Source of the DNA: Aphelocoma coerulescens | Taxonomy: Eukaryota > Chordata > Aves > Passeriformes > Corvidae | Reading direction: 5' to 3' | DNA: 64,000 bases | Assembly: GCF_041296385.1 (NCBI RefSeq) | Contig: NC_091017.1 | Location: forward strand, 52,512,214 to 52,576,213 | Part shown: positions 25,641 to 38,006 of the stretch, piece after piece | Numbering within the stretch: position 1 is the stretch's first letter | Layout: each line of letters opens with the position of its first letter | Made by a program: the position numbers and the translations under genes | Notes under the pieces: model-generated | Told to the model about the DNA's origin: nothing | What the model saw: only the letters and a program-made list of their open reading frames with translations | Databases searched by the model: none

Positions 25641-28600
25641 CCTTCCCACAGTTCTCTTTTTTTTTTTGCCATTAAATCTATTATGGCTTGAATATCTAAA
25701 CATCTTAAAAAACAAAAACAAATCAACAAAAACAAAATCCAAGCAGACAAAAAACCCCAAACAGCAAAACCTCCTATGAATAGTCCAGTTAGGTCACTCA
25801 ATAGTGCTGTTTGAATAAGTTTTATATGTAGCCTTTTTTCTGAAAAATAACCATTTATGCAAGAATTCCAGTGTCTGTAGATTCAAAACAGAGGATGGAC
25901 TTCAGTGGAAATTCTCCTGCTTCAGGCAGACATCCAGCTGCTCCTAGTACAAAGTACTTTAGTACCAAGTGCTTCCACACCTTCAGCCTAAGTGGAAACC
26001 AAAGCTGTTCCAACATTCATTGCCTTGATAACTGATAAGCAAGAGAGCAGTATCTCCTTGATTTCATACTCCAAGAGGCCACACATTCAGAGTGGCACAG
26101 GACTTTTTATTTTGCCTTTTTTTCCGCATTAAATGTACCACATTGTATACAGTAATAAGCACCTCTCAACATCTTCGCTCTCCAAGTGGTCGGCAGCATT
26201 TCAGCTTTGAGGATAGTTCATCCAGAACCCTAAGCTTAGGGGGAGCCTTGGTGATCCACCCCTCACACACTGAGATACCATGCAAAACCCCTTGCTTTTT
26301 GTATACCCACAAATATGTCACTCCAGAGAAATATCTTACATAAATTCCTTCTCCGTACTTTGAATTAAAAGAGGTACTAAGGTCCCCTATTTGTCACCCT
26401 TCTAGTGGGAAGAAGCCTATGACCTGATTCAGGCATGACCTCTCCATGCTGTTATTGCAAGGCTGTAGAACCCACAGCTGAATGGCTTCTCCCCACCCTA
26501 CCCTTACTTAGGGGTGACAGGTATGTCATAGAAGACCCTAGACAGCTGAAATAATTTTGTAGACTGACAATGTGCTGCTCCTGGAGTGCCTCATATTAGG
26601 ATGCCAGTTTCTGTCATGGAACTACACCTGAACCAGTGGAGTTTCCAGCAGGAGCTGTGCTTCTGCATCTTAATGGCAGTGGGGACTGCGTTGGAAAACA
26701 GTCAGCTCACTCCAGGGAACTCCTACTCCTACAGAACAAAAGCACAGTGTCCTTAACTGATGGTGCCATTCCACAGACAAGAGTGTTAGTGATTCCTCAT
26801 GCAGGGCAAGCACATGTTAAGACTTAACAAGCTACATCTGAAACCCAGATACATTTGCAGGTTGGCTAGATATGAAGGCAGCTGTAATCATCAAAATAAA
26901 CAGGCTTTCAAATAACCTTAATCAATGATGAAATATCATTAAATAAGTAATTCACAAGGCACTGGATAGAAGGAGCAGGCAGAAAGGAGTACCCTAATGC
27001 TCAGCAGGTCCTCTGTCATTTTTGATCTCTAGATACTGATCCAGCCACATGAGATTCTGGCTCACTATATTTAGATCTCAGATGTATGATGCTTAAGTTG
27101 CCATATGCCACGACTAGGGTTGAAAACTTCCAGAAATAATTTTCAAGTACAAAGGATATGTGTATTTAACCAGTTCTTCAACATCTCTTTCATAACATTG
27201 CATAATTTTTCTGCATGGCTCCACAGTATCATTTCTCCTGTTTGCAGCAATTGATCAACCAAGACATTGACAAGTTAATAACTTTGTTTTCTTCTTACCA
27301 TACCCCATTTTTAGTACTTTGTTTTGACTCCTGTGACTAAGCAAACTAATATTATGATTCCGCTTTGCCCCAGGAAAGTAACCAAGACCTGTAATTCCAG
27401 CTTTTGATGAAATTTGTACAAGATGTTTGTAGGAGTCTCCTAGAGAACTCTGCATCAAAATTAACTTTTCTATTAAGTTAGTCATGTTTCAGTTTATCAT
27501 TCCAAATACTCAAAATGAAAGTGCCCCTCATTTGTTTACAAAGGCTGCATCCTTTGATGAGATCCAGCAGCTCTTCACAGATACCAGAGCCATGCTCTAG
27601 CCAGAAGCCACAGGGCAGGCAGGAATGGAACAGGACTCAGCAGAAATCTCCCTTTTCCAAGGGAGGGAAACCCAGGCAGACAGCTTGAAGAGAACCAGTC
27701 CCCAGGGAAGCAGAACTCACTTACAGATGCTTGCAGCTTAAGAAATATTACCTTGTCTTTTGCAAAGCCAAGAATAATCCCAGAATCTAACAAAGGAAGC
27801 TGTAACAAAAGCCACGCTGCCAGAAGATCAACTATTTCATAGAATATAATCACTTCAGTATTATCAAGCAGTAACAAGTAGTTGAGAAAGCTGTTTCAGA
27901 TTAAATTTGCATGTCATGCTTATTAACTTCATTAGTCACAAAATCTCCCTTGGATCTGCATGCAGTTTGACAGCCCATCTGAATGTCATTGGCTGATCAG
28001 ACAGAGCCAGGCTTTCAAGACCCTGACAGATTATGACCACCTCTTCTTTCTGCCAGTGTCTGCTAACATTGAAGAGACAAAACACAAGATAAAGTTTCGC
28101 TTGCCAGCAAAGCCCCATGAGACATCTTCTGTCATCTCAAAGTATGACCCTTAGGAAGCAGAAGCAGCACAGTAGTCTAAAAGTGTTAAAGCAAGTCCAG
28201 TATATAGCCCAGCTGGAAATCTCCAAAACAATCCTTCACACTAGGTATGCTTCCAACCCTCCTCTCCTCTTTCCTGCATCTTTATCACATCCTCTCTCCC
28301 CCATATCCCCCAAAAGAACAACTCTAAGCATAATACCTCTGGTTTGCAATGGGAAGTCCAGCATACTGCTTACTATATAGCATCAAAAGAGTTCTTGTAC
28401 ATTTTCAGGTTACTTATCTGAGGGCTGCTAAAGAACATGTGTGAATAAAAGAACATGATGGCATTTCAGTCAAATTAAATGTTGGAATTTAAAAAAAAAA
28501 AAACAAACAAGCCTGGTTAATATCTTGCATAATTCAGCTTCAGAATTTGTGGCCAAGCAATTAGCAAGATTCAAAAAGCTGGATATTTATATGAAGAGCC

Positions 28601-30774
28601 AGAAATTCCTTTAGTTACTTATTTAGTTAGAGCCATTAAATATTTTACACTATTACATTCTTCATTTCAAGATTTAAGCTAAATCTAAAAACCAAAATGG
28701 GATTTAATAATGTACGTGACCAAACAGCTCTCAGTAAATCACTTGTAATGGCTTGATCCAGGGCTGACATATTGAATATTATGGGCTTTTGATACCATTT
28801 GTTCAGGCTTCAGGAATTGCCATGATTTTCTATACATCAAAACATACATACAATGTAGAAGGTAGAAGGTAGTCATTATTACAATTTTACATATAGGAAA
28901 ATAATCTACTGAAATGAAAGAACTTCCAGCTTCATGCAAATAAGGAGCAGGACAGAGAGGGGAGGATTTTGTTTTCAAACCTCTACTCTAACCATTTTTT
29001 AAAAGCAATTCAAAACCACAGTGCTGTGATGCCCTTTCATACAGAAAAGGGCTGACACAACCAAGGGTCTATTTACAGCATGGTTTATGCTCAGTGTGTG
29101 CTGAAGTCAGGCTGCTACATCTCAGTGTGCTTTGCTAAACACAGAATAAACTATCCATCTTGTTTCTTAAGCACTCTATGTTTTCTTCCTATTTTACCTT
29201 CTAATATCAAATTAAAATACAGCTCCATTATGAACAGTTCCATGTTATGACAATATTTCTGCCTATCTTGTCCTTTCAAAGGGGACAATATACAGAAAAT
29301 GCACTGTGAATGTGTTTCAAACATCACTCCTCTTAAGGCTTTCCAAAGTTACCTGCAAGACATCATGAGAATCTTTCCTACCTGCACACTGGAAGAGCAG
29401 CAGCAAGACCTTGTGGCAGCCTGACAGAGAAGTGTTCAGGCTTTTTCAACTCAACAAAACAGTTTGTTTGGTCAACCCTGCCCAAGGCATCTCATCCAAA
29501 GTATTTGATTCTTGTCTCTCTCATCTGGACCTCAGTTCAACAGGTCACTCTGCACCAGTACTGGATTATAGCTGTGGCACAATGTAATGGGCACATCTGC
29601 TATACAGGATCAAATGGTGTCCAGGTGTGCTTAGAGGTGACTGTGGAACAGTTGCTAACCAAAATAAATCTGCAGAGGTTTATTTCTCCAAAGAGTTATG
29701 CAGACTTTATCCACTAGAGTTACAGTTCAGAATTCAAAACCTCAGGTTTGTGAGAAATTATGAACTCTACTTAAAGAGGGATGCTAAGTGCTACTAGATA
29801 AACCATAACTTCTTGCCTGGCAGCATCTAGAAATATTTCTGCTGCCAGTTTTCTGCAACACTAAGAAGGAGAATTTAAAGGAGCAATATCTCCTAAAGAA
29901 CATGATGATCAAAACATACTATTGGTATTGACAATAGTAAGGATAAACACAGAGCTCTTAAAAATGAGCAAGGCGGGTGGTAGATGTACCAGTGCTTTGA
30001 AAACCGCTTCAAAAATGGATGACAGCTGGCAAACTCCAAGTCAGTTTGTGGTTTGTTCAGCAGGCATAAATCATACTTTTTTCTTCACCTTTTACAACTT
30101 CTAAAGAGCCACAGCTGGCTTCTGAAGCCTTCAAATTGATCCACTCCCTGAGAATTAAAGCCATTCAAAGTTAAGGTGTATGAACTCAAACCTTTGATTT
30201 CATCTGGCTCAGATCAGGTGTCTTAGTACAGGTTTAATTTGTATGCAAGTTCCTAAGGGAAATAAGGCTCTTTATAGTTCTTATTTCACTGAAAACTGCA
30301 TGCCAGATGCTATGGAAATCCAAATGATCTGTGCCAAAAATAGGAGACTAGAATAATAATTATTATTATAACAGGAGCTTCAAGAGGATCTGGAAAGTTC
30401 TTCTTCTTGGTCATTTAAAAAAATTAGGTATGCACACTCAGTTTCATAATAATAACTAATTACTTTTCACTGATTTAAAATTTTCTTCAAGGGCTACAGT
30501 TTGGCATGGGCCTGAGCCAGACAGCTACACACCATACATAAGCTTCCAGGGCACCATCACAAGGATCAAAGAACCTGTGTCAGATTTTGTCAGCTAGCTC
30601 CATATTTCCATTTTGACTTGTAACAGACACCATATATAGTGCAGAAGTACTCCTAGGTCCCCTGAGCAAGTTAAAGCATCCAGTTCATAGTCTAAGGGCT
30701 CACAAATCCTAAGTAAACAAGGCACTGTCAGGCCACCTTGCCCTACTTGAGAACACAAAGAGGCAGAGAAGTCT
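25641..30774. other. Unique non-coding DNA with A-rich simple repeats
   Basis: An AAAAC-type low-complexity tract occurs at about 25700-25770, and a run of 13 A lies at 28491-28503. I recognise no exon, RNA gene or transposon. Open frames (for example 27575-27877 minus, 28117-28380 plus) show no family features. Immediately left of 30775 the DNA does not resemble CR1, so the next element appears 5'-truncated there. Confidence 0.55.
28491..28503. repeat. Poly(A) run, A13
   Basis: Thirteen consecutive A followed by AACAAACAAG-type sequence. No retroposon body is visible upstream. Confidence 0.8.
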
Positions 30775-31665
30775 CCCCTCTGTCAGAGACATGGGCCATG
30801 GGACTGGGTGCACCCTCAGCAAATTTGCTGATGACACCAAGCTGTGTGGTGTGGTCATCATGCTGGAGGAAAGGGATGCCATCCAGAGGAACCTTGACAG
30901 ACTTAAGAGGTGAGCTGGTGCAAACCCCATGTACAACACCTAGTACAAAGTCCTACAACTGGGTCAGAGCAAACACAAATACAGACTGTGTGTAGAATGG
31001 GTTGAGATCACTCCAGAGGAGAAAGACTTGTGGATGCCCATGGACAAGAAGCTTGACATGACCCAGCAGCGTGCACTTGCAGCCCAGAGAGCCAACCGTA
31101 TCCTGGGCTACATCCAAAGCAGCACGGCCAGTAAGTCGAAAGAGGTTCTTCCTCTCTGCTATGGTGAGACCCCATCTGGAATAGTGCGCCCATCTTTGGG
31201 GACCCCAACATAAGAAGGATGTAAACCTGCTGGAGTGTGTCCAGAGGAGGACCACCAAATTATCAGAGGACTGGAGCACCTCTCCTATGAGGCAGACTGG
31301 GAGAGCTGGAGGTCTTCAGCCTGGACAAGAGACTACAAGGAGACCCTAGACACCTTCCAGTGCCTAAAGGGGACCTATAAGGAAGTCAAAGAGGAACACT
31401 CTACAAGTTGTACTGATAGGACAATGGGGAATGGCTTTAAACCAAAAGCAAATATGTCTAGATGGGATATTGGGAAGATTTTCTTTACTGTGAGAGTGGT
31501 GAGACACAGGCACAGATTTCCTAGAGAAGCTGTGGATGCTCTGTCCCTAGAAATGTTTATGGCCACGTTGAAAGGGGCTCTGAGTAACCTGGTCTAGTGG
31601 AAGGTGCCCCTGACCTTGGAAGGGAGTTTGGAACTAGATGATCTCTAGTCCCTTCCAACTGTCCT
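30775..31665 (+). mobile_element. CR1 LINE, 5'-truncated: C-terminal reverse transcriptase and 3' UTR
   Basis: Reading on the plus strand, the element starts within the reverse transcriptase shortly before the catalytic FADD motif (30824-30835, followed by TKLCG) and runs to the CR1 C-terminus. That part shows RGLEHLSYE, TVRVVRHRHRFPREAVDALS and a terminal GALSNLV, with the stop TAG at 31595-31597. About 70 bases of CR1-type 3' UTR follow, including 'ggaactagatgatctctagtcccttccaac' at about 31629-31658. The terminal octamer repeats seen at the end of many CR1 copies are not evident. The frame is broken: TGA at 30911-30913, where CR1 normally has a Trp codon; TAG at 30941-30943; TAA in the GETPSG region; and apparent single-base shifts between about 31150 and 31255. 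The element is therefore dead. The 5' truncation is the usual product of incomplete reverse transcription. Confidence 0.9.
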
Positions 31666-32336
31666 AATTAACAATTTTTCTCCTCCAAAGTGCTATTTCA
31701 CTTGCAGCACAAGAGGGAAAGGCAGTATCAAGTCTTTCCTGTCACTGATCTGAACAGGACAGGATGACCACACCTCTTTGCCTTTTGATTCTACCACCTC
31801 CAGAAGCACTGGAGAGACCGGGTCAGAGCTTCACAGCACATCATCCCTAACTCTTCTTAATAGTCTACTCACCAGCAACACCCTTAGTAATTAATCTCTT
31901 CAGCTTTTCTCAAAACGCTTCCTACAGCACAGGACAATAATAGCTGAACTCTCATGGCTCCTCAGATACTTAAACCCATGACCAAATCTGGGAGTGCCCT
32001 TCTGTCCCACAGCAGGAAGCCACCAAGTCCTCATATTTTAGGCCATTCAACTACTTTTGACCTCACTCAGGCTAATCACTCCTTTTCTCTCTTAGAAATT
32101 GATTTAAGGACCATACTTACTCATACTAAAGCAACCCTCTTCTCACATTATCTATGTTCCCTGGCATACCTAATCCCACAGTTTCTCAATCCAGAACACT
32201 CTTTTCCTCCGGGAGGTGGCAGCCCCAAACAACACACATAACCTTGTCCTGTAAAATATCCTTTCCCTTGTACTCTTCCTAGCAGCTGCCTTTACAGCCC
32301 CATTTTCACATTAATTAGATCATTTTGGTACATGAC
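31666..32336. other. Unclassified non-coding DNA between CR1 and possible LTR
   Basis: I see no gene or clear repeat. The stretch is moderately C/T-rich on the plus strand, and it includes a plus-strand open frame of 95 codons (31954-32241) with no recognisable features. Confidence 0.45.
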
Positions 32337-33115
32337 TGTGGTGGAGTCCCCAAGATACTCAGCTGCTTGCTGAATCAGAATCCCCATCCTTACAATGCTG
32401 CTAACTGCTAGAATAAGTCAAGGGAAAGGGGCTAGTAGATAACAGACAGCGTTTGGATGTGAGATGTCTCCTTCATTCATTAGTTCGCTCAAGCTGAAAA
32501 CCAGGTGTAGGGACTTTGTCCCAGAACTACCACAGCTGCCTCAGCAGTGTATTTCTTTTCCATAATGTCAGAAAAAAAGTGTTTTCAAAAATTATCAGTG
32601 CAAGTATGACTATGCCTGTGGAGGAACAGCAGTTCACAAGTTTACCTGAGCAGTGACACATGAATGAAGGACAACTGTGGGAACTCATGCCTTCTGATCA
32701 ACAAATCAATATGATTTCCCAGAAGCTTCTTATTGTTTAAGATACACTCCACTCACACATCTCACAACTTTGACGTCATACTCTACTTATACACTTTACT
32801 TACTTATACATTCTACCTACTTATCTTATACTACTTATATATTTACATATCACTCTACTTATACATTTTCTTACTTATACTTTTTACAACTTCTACATAA
32901 CACAGTACTTATGCATTTTACCTACTAATTCATCTTAAAACCTCTACATGATACTCTACTTATACATTTTACAACTTTTACATAATACAGTACATATACA
33001 TTTTGCAACTGCTGTGCATGAGATCTCACATTGCTTGATTGGTTTCTCTATTTTGTCCATGAGCTTTGCATGCACTTTCCTGATAATACGATTGGTTTTA
33101 GTCAAGTGTAGCACA
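32337..33115 (-). mobile_element. Possible endogenous-retrovirus LTR (minus sense), low confidence
   Basis: This stretch of 779 bases begins TGTGGTGG and ends TAGCACA on the plus strand, so it has the TG...CA ends expected of an LTR. In minus sense it would start TGTGCTAC, carry two CCAAT boxes (complement of ATTGG at 33091-33095 and 33038-33042), then the tandem array at 32778-33010, then a weak ATAAGAAG TATA-like word near 32730, and end GACTCCACCACA. A short purine run (AAAAAAGGA in minus sense, just right of 33115) could be a polypurine tract, which would make this the 3' LTR of a mostly lost element. I find no matching target-site duplication, no second LTR, no clear AATAAA and no gag/pol/env remnant. 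Boundaries and class are inference. Confidence 0.3.
32778..33010. repeat. Degenerate minisatellite, TACTTATACATTTTAC-type unit
   Basis: A core close to TACTTATACATTTTAC recurs at least eight times over about 230 bases, at spacing that is mostly 16-25 bases. A longer form, TACTCTACTTATACA, occurs near 32779, 32851 and 32952. A second sub-unit, ACAACTTTTACATAA(T/C)ACAGTA, is interleaved in the right half near 32887-32909 and 32971-32992. Copies are diverged, so the array is old. It ends abruptly on both sides in non-repetitive DNA. It may lie within an LTR U3 region or may be an independent minisatellite. Confidence 0.8.
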
Positions 33116-34862
33116 GTCCTTTTTTATCTATTCCTTGCTGTCTCAGTATTTAGTTTTCCAGCTTCTTCTTTCTCCATTCTTTTCCAATTTAGCACAGTTT
33201 ACCTTTCAGTCCTTGATGAATTCCTGAAGGCTCTAACAGGTAGGGCTCCTGATGCAGGCAAGCAGCATTAAGATGATGACAGCAACAAAACCCACCCAGC
33301 AATCAGCAGCCAAGTTAGTCCAGGAAAGCCAAACAACAAGACAGCAAAGGACAGAAAGCAGATATAAGCCTGTCCCTCCTCTTCCCTCAAGACTTCAGGC
33401 TGGAGCTTAAAAACCCTCTTGGGGCTGATGTGCTGCAGCTGAAGATGGAAAGGCCAGGTGAAGCCAGTGAGGGTAATTCCAGCCTGGTCCCACTCTGAGG
33501 GCTCTGGTAAAAATAACTAAAAATGGTTTGGCTGGGGCACACTATCAAGGTTCAAATACCTTATAACAGACAACTGTGATGCTCATGCTGAAGGTAAAGG
33601 ACTGCCTTTAACTATGGCACACCAAGTAAAACCATCCATGTCTGGAACACCAAATAAGAAAAATCCCAGTTCTGTGGTGGCCGTTACCTTTAAAAGACAA
33701 AACAAGAGCTTAGTTTGTATCTTATGAGCAGTCTTGTAGCATAAGTAATGAGATTTCCAGTTTGCTGGAAATTAAAAATATCTTTTAAGTTTTTCTCCCT
33801 AAGTGGAATGGAAACACTGAATTTCTTAATTTCCCTAATTAAGGAGGTGTTGTTTCAGAAAGTACAAAAAAGTTCTTGCTGACCTTTTTGAAAGCATAGT
33901 GATCCAGGATTCACCTTGAATCCCTGAGACTTTTCTCTGCCCCTGGGAGATCTCCCCCAGGCAGCCTCGCCGGGAGTGGTGAGGTGAAAAACCCATTTTT
34001 GTTGTGAAAATTTCTGCCTTTCTTTGGAGAGCTGAGGTCACTGCTGCAAAGCCATGCTCTCCTGCAGGCTCCTTCTACAAGTCACATTCATTGCTCAAAA
34101 CATCAACATCCTCCTACACATTTATTTCAGCTCTAGCACTGTAGTTAAGAAAACCTGTTAAGGAGTTATGAGCTGTAACTGTATGAATTCTTCTCTCTGC
34201 AGCATGCAAGGTTATAAATAGAATAGGAAATATAAAAAAGTTTCATGTCTTACCCAAGTCCTGTAGCTGGCTAAATTCCATGTCCACAGAACATGATTCT
34301 TCTTTAGTCTGTGATTCTTTCAGTGTGTAGCAGGTATTTTGGCTCTTGTACTCTTTGTTCACATTGGCTGACAAGCTCCAAATTGGCCAGAGCCAACTTG
34401 ATCATATTTTGCTAAAAAAGCTTCCTGTCCATGGCAGTCAGGATGCTGATCACCTCATCAGTTCATCTTGGTAAGCCAGAGGTGTCACAACTGCACTTCT
34501 CATCTAGACAACTGTTCCTTCACAAATAAATGGTTTTACTTTGCCTGGAAGTATTTTATCTGGTCTTTCTGGGGAACCTCCAAAACCCAAAGCTCCTTCA
34601 GTCCTGTGAAGGCCTACTCTTCAGTACTAGCCTTAACTACTTTTGCAAAGTTTCAAATCATTCACATGCTATTTCCATCCTTTAGATCTTCATTGGTTGC
34701 TGCAAGCACTCCCATTTTTGTCCCACCTCATCTGAACAGGAATATCCCAGAAATATCCTAGTTCAATTTCCTTGCCAAATGTCTCCTCTTCCTCCGTCAG
34801 TTTCTTTAGTTGCCCCTTTCTCCTTGTTCCCTTGGTCATTGTCCCATTAGGCAGGTGTTCTG
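33116..34862. other. Unclassified non-coding DNA
   Basis: No confident gene or repeat. The first 400 bases could be internal sequence of the possible retroviral element to the left, but I see no retroviral protein motif. A minus-strand open frame at 33835-34041 is short and unrecognised. Confidence 0.45.
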
Positions 34863-35010
34863 AGCTGCTGCTTTAGCTCAGTTGGTCAGAGCATGGTGCT
34901 AATATCACCCAGGTTGTGGGTTTGATCCCCAAATGGGCCATTTACTTAAGAGCTGGACTCGATGATCCCTGTGGGTCCCCTTCCAACTCAGAATATTCTG
35001 TGATTCTGTG
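34863..35010 (+). mobile_element. tRNA-Ile-derived SINE with CR1 tail (TguSINE1-like)
   Basis: The head, about 34863-34940, is a decayed tRNA-Ile. An A-box TTAGCTCAGTTGG lies at about 34873-34885, an anticodon stem-loop region GGTGCTAATATCACC gives anticodon AAT, and a B-box GGTTTGATCCC replaces the usual GGTTCGA. The head closes with a GGGCCA end. After a short linker, the tail from about 34950 reads GAGCTGGACTCGATGATCC and ends with ATTCTGTG-type octamer repeats, which is the 3' end of a CR1 LINE. This is the composite structure known for TguSINE1 of songbirds. Pol III would transcribe the head, and CR1 reverse transcriptase would recognise the tail. The B-box change and mismatched anticodon stem indicate an inactive old copy. 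No clear target-site duplication is seen. Confidence 0.88.
34873..34930 (+). promoter_or_regulatory. Internal Pol III A-box and B-box of the SINE
   Basis: A-box TTAGCTCAGTTGG (34873-34885) matches the tRNA consensus well. The B-box at about 34918-34930 (GGGTTTGATCCCC) has T where the consensus GGTTCGA has C, which would be expected to weaken TFIIIC binding. The spacing is typical of a tRNA gene without an intron. Confidence 0.75.
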
Positions 35011-37300
35011 AAAACCATCTTCAGACACAGTAATCTCCTGTCAATCACAGCAAGCCTCCTGTGCTTCTCACTTCTTGGCAAAAAAAGATGGGAGATGCTG
35101 CATCACACTGGGAACTGCCCACTCTTTTGCTACCATCTTCAGAAAGCCTGTGTTCATGTACCCTTTCAGGAGACATAGACACCTCTTGGAGTGAGACTTC
35201 CCATCAACAGGGCTGTGCCAGGAAGGACATGCACACATGTGAATATTCTGCCTAACATGTTCGCAGGTGCAACCAGGTGAGGGAAGAACAAAGGAGCTCT
35301 GTGGCCAAAGGGTTAGGGGCCATCCTCCCAGCTATTCTGAATCCCAAACCTCCCAGGTCATTCCCTAGTCTCTCAGAGGCTGCCTGCTTCCCACACAAGC
35401 TACCCATTTGCCCCTGGATATGTGAATATGCTGCCCATGCAGAGGCTGAGCACAGGTGAGTTGAATACCTGCAGTCTGTAGGCAGTAAGGGCATAACACA
35501 CCTAAACACAGGGCACACCTAGAGAACAGATACATGTTTTAAACCACAAAAATACCTAATGCTGACTGCTGTAAACACCTTTTCATATTGCTAAATGAAA
35601 GCAGCCATAGGAGCCTTGCATACAGGCTGCTGGCAAGGCAGGAGTCCAGGCAGTCAGTCCACACTTCCCAACACTATGGGGATCACCTGCCTCAGAGACT
35701 GGGAAGCAAATGAGTATTGGACATGGGTGTTGGCCCTTGCATCAGGGCTGCTGGTAAGCAGTTGGTCTTGTGTACTGAAGCCAGGGCTCAAGGCATGGAG
35801 TCCTTGGCTGGAGTCACACTTATTCATCAAAGCCAGATTAGCTGCAATTTTAAATGCTGAGGTGATGTCTATTCAGCTGGGCACATATGTTTACAGCAAG
35901 CTGCACTTACCTCTACTGGCCAAAAGAAATAAGGTACATACAGCCTGTCCCAGGGGTACACCCTTTTAGACAGACCTCTCCCACACTGGTGGGGCCACCT
36001 GGAACCCTTTGGAGTCTGTCAGCCTTCAAGGACGTCCATATGAGATGAGTCTGAGGCAGATAGCCTGGAGAAAGACAGCCTGTGGTGATCTGGGCTTTAA
36101 AAGCAAAGAGGACCAAAAGGTCCCAGTGTCCCAGCCCTGAGGTGCTCTGCAGAATTTACAGCAGAACAAAACTAGCACCAGTCCCCTGGGGCTCACCACC
36201 CAATTCATCAAGTTTTTGTCATCACAACATGTACAATTTTGGCTGTGACAGCCCACCCCACAAAGGCAAAAGCAAAGAAAAAATAAATCACTGCCAGTAT
36301 CCCCTCTCAGCCTTGACATCCAGCAGCTTCCTCATTACCCAGATCCACCACTGCCAAGGGATTTCCTTGTGAGATAACCCTCCAGAAAGGCAGAGAACAT
36401 TGTAGGTGTTTCCTCATCCATCTGCTAAAGGTAAATCCATCTGTTGGAACAGCTTAGGAGACAGTGAAATCAGGCAGCAAGATGCCCAGCATGCCCAGAT
36501 GACTGTTTGGCAAAGACATGGGGATTGTCAGCTCAGTAGCTGGCAATCCCACTGCACCCACAAGCTGCTGAGTGTGCTGACCCCATGCCAGACACATTGC
36601 TCTGTGGACACCCCTGAGTGTCCCCATTCCCATTTTCCTTTCAGGCAGCAGCCATCTTCAGTCCCTTCTGCAGCAGGAGGGATATGTCATCTGCTCCTCT
36701 GCCCCACTCCCCAGGCCCGTGCAGGAGGGAATGGCCAGCTTATCGCTCTCCTCCACGGGGAAGCATTGAAGAGTGCCAGCTTTGCTGTCCAACAGAGACC
36801 ATCCCCTCTGACCTGATAGCATCCAGGTGGGCTTACAGGTACACATAGGTAGTTTCTGTATGCAGCCTGAGACCCGTGCACAGACTACAAGTGCTGTGTG
36901 TTCAAACAAAAGGGTTCATGCTGGGAAAGGATGTTAGTACAAGCTTGAGAACAAAACCTGGTCCTAGCAGCATGACCTGGATTTGCCTCTATTTTGATTG
37001 GATGGCCAAAGGGCAGGACTCCAGTGGTCCCTCTAAAAATGTTGCAGCTCTTTCCTTCAGGTTTAGGAGATCCCAGTATTGACTCAGACAAACCACTCAT
37101 TGTGTCAAGTCTTCTTCTGACAGCGTCAGTCTCTAGGATCACATCACCCACAAAATTCTTGTCATGTGTCATGCCTGCCACGCTGGCAAGGGGACATGGC
37201 AGGGCTGATGAGCTGGCCACAGCACCATTCCCACACACAGCAGTGGCAGCCTGGGACATGCTCAGAAAGGTGACCTAAAGAGCAAACACCAGACATGGCC
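35011..37300. other. GC-richer unclassified segment
   Basis: This 2.3-kb stretch is visibly richer in G and C than its surroundings, with many CCTG/CAGG words and overlapping open frames on both strands, up to 136 codons at 36406-36816 plus. None resembles a known protein, and the openness follows from low AT. It is not a CpG island, as CG pairs are sparse. It could be an unrecognised old repeat, a locally GC-biased stretch or an unannotated transcript. Confidence 0.4.
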
Positions 37301-38006
37301 CCTAAGATTCCTGCCCTGGTACTCTCACCAGCACTGGGACACTGGTGAAACTGGACTTCATGGGCAAACAGGCACAGCTGAGGGCTGAGCTAAAAGAACA
37401 CTTGATTTAAGCCCAAGTTTGCAAAAATTAAGTCTCAACAGGGATTTAAATGATAAAAGATACCTTTTCCTGCCGACTAAAAGCAAGGTTTAAATTTTTT
37501 TTTAAAAAGCGAAAGTCTTGAAATAATTTTTACTATATTCATTTTGACCAGGAGATGAGTTGGCATAAGTTACTCAGAAGGAACATGTTTTAGGAAAGGG
37601 AACATATGTGCCTAGAAAATAAAAAGGCATAGATAAAAACTTCATGATCTAATTTGGACCATCTTATGTGAGTTACTGCCCTGGAAAGCAGAAAGTCTTT
37701 GCTACTGAATATAGGTGGAAAACGTAATTTGCCAAAAAATCCTATTGAAAGATTAAATAAAATTCCTTAAGCTAAAATAACTCAGATGTTAGAGAATTCG
37801 TATCCATTTCTTATTTTGGCAATATTTATATAGCTGACTAAAGCTTTTAAACATTGAAGAAAACAGAGTATGTCTTTATAATACTCCCTTTCATGAAAAA
37901 AGGGGGATTTGTTCCTCTTTGGATCCCCAAATAAGCATTTGCCATTGTTTAGCAAACACTTTTTCAGCTGCTTTTGAACAGCTAGGCATGTCCAAGGCAA
38001 TTATCC
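37301..38006. other. Unique AT-rich non-coding DNA
   Basis: No gene or repeat recognised. Composition returns to AT-rich after the GC-richer stretch to the left. Confidence 0.5.

Noticed and set aside
30351..30370. AAT/ATT-rich self-complementary run
   Set aside because: It is a short low-complexity stretch with no further support.
34863..34940. A functional tRNA-Ile gene
   Set aside because: The acceptor and anticodon stems are mismatched, the B-box is altered, and a CR1 tail follows directly, so this is a SINE head.
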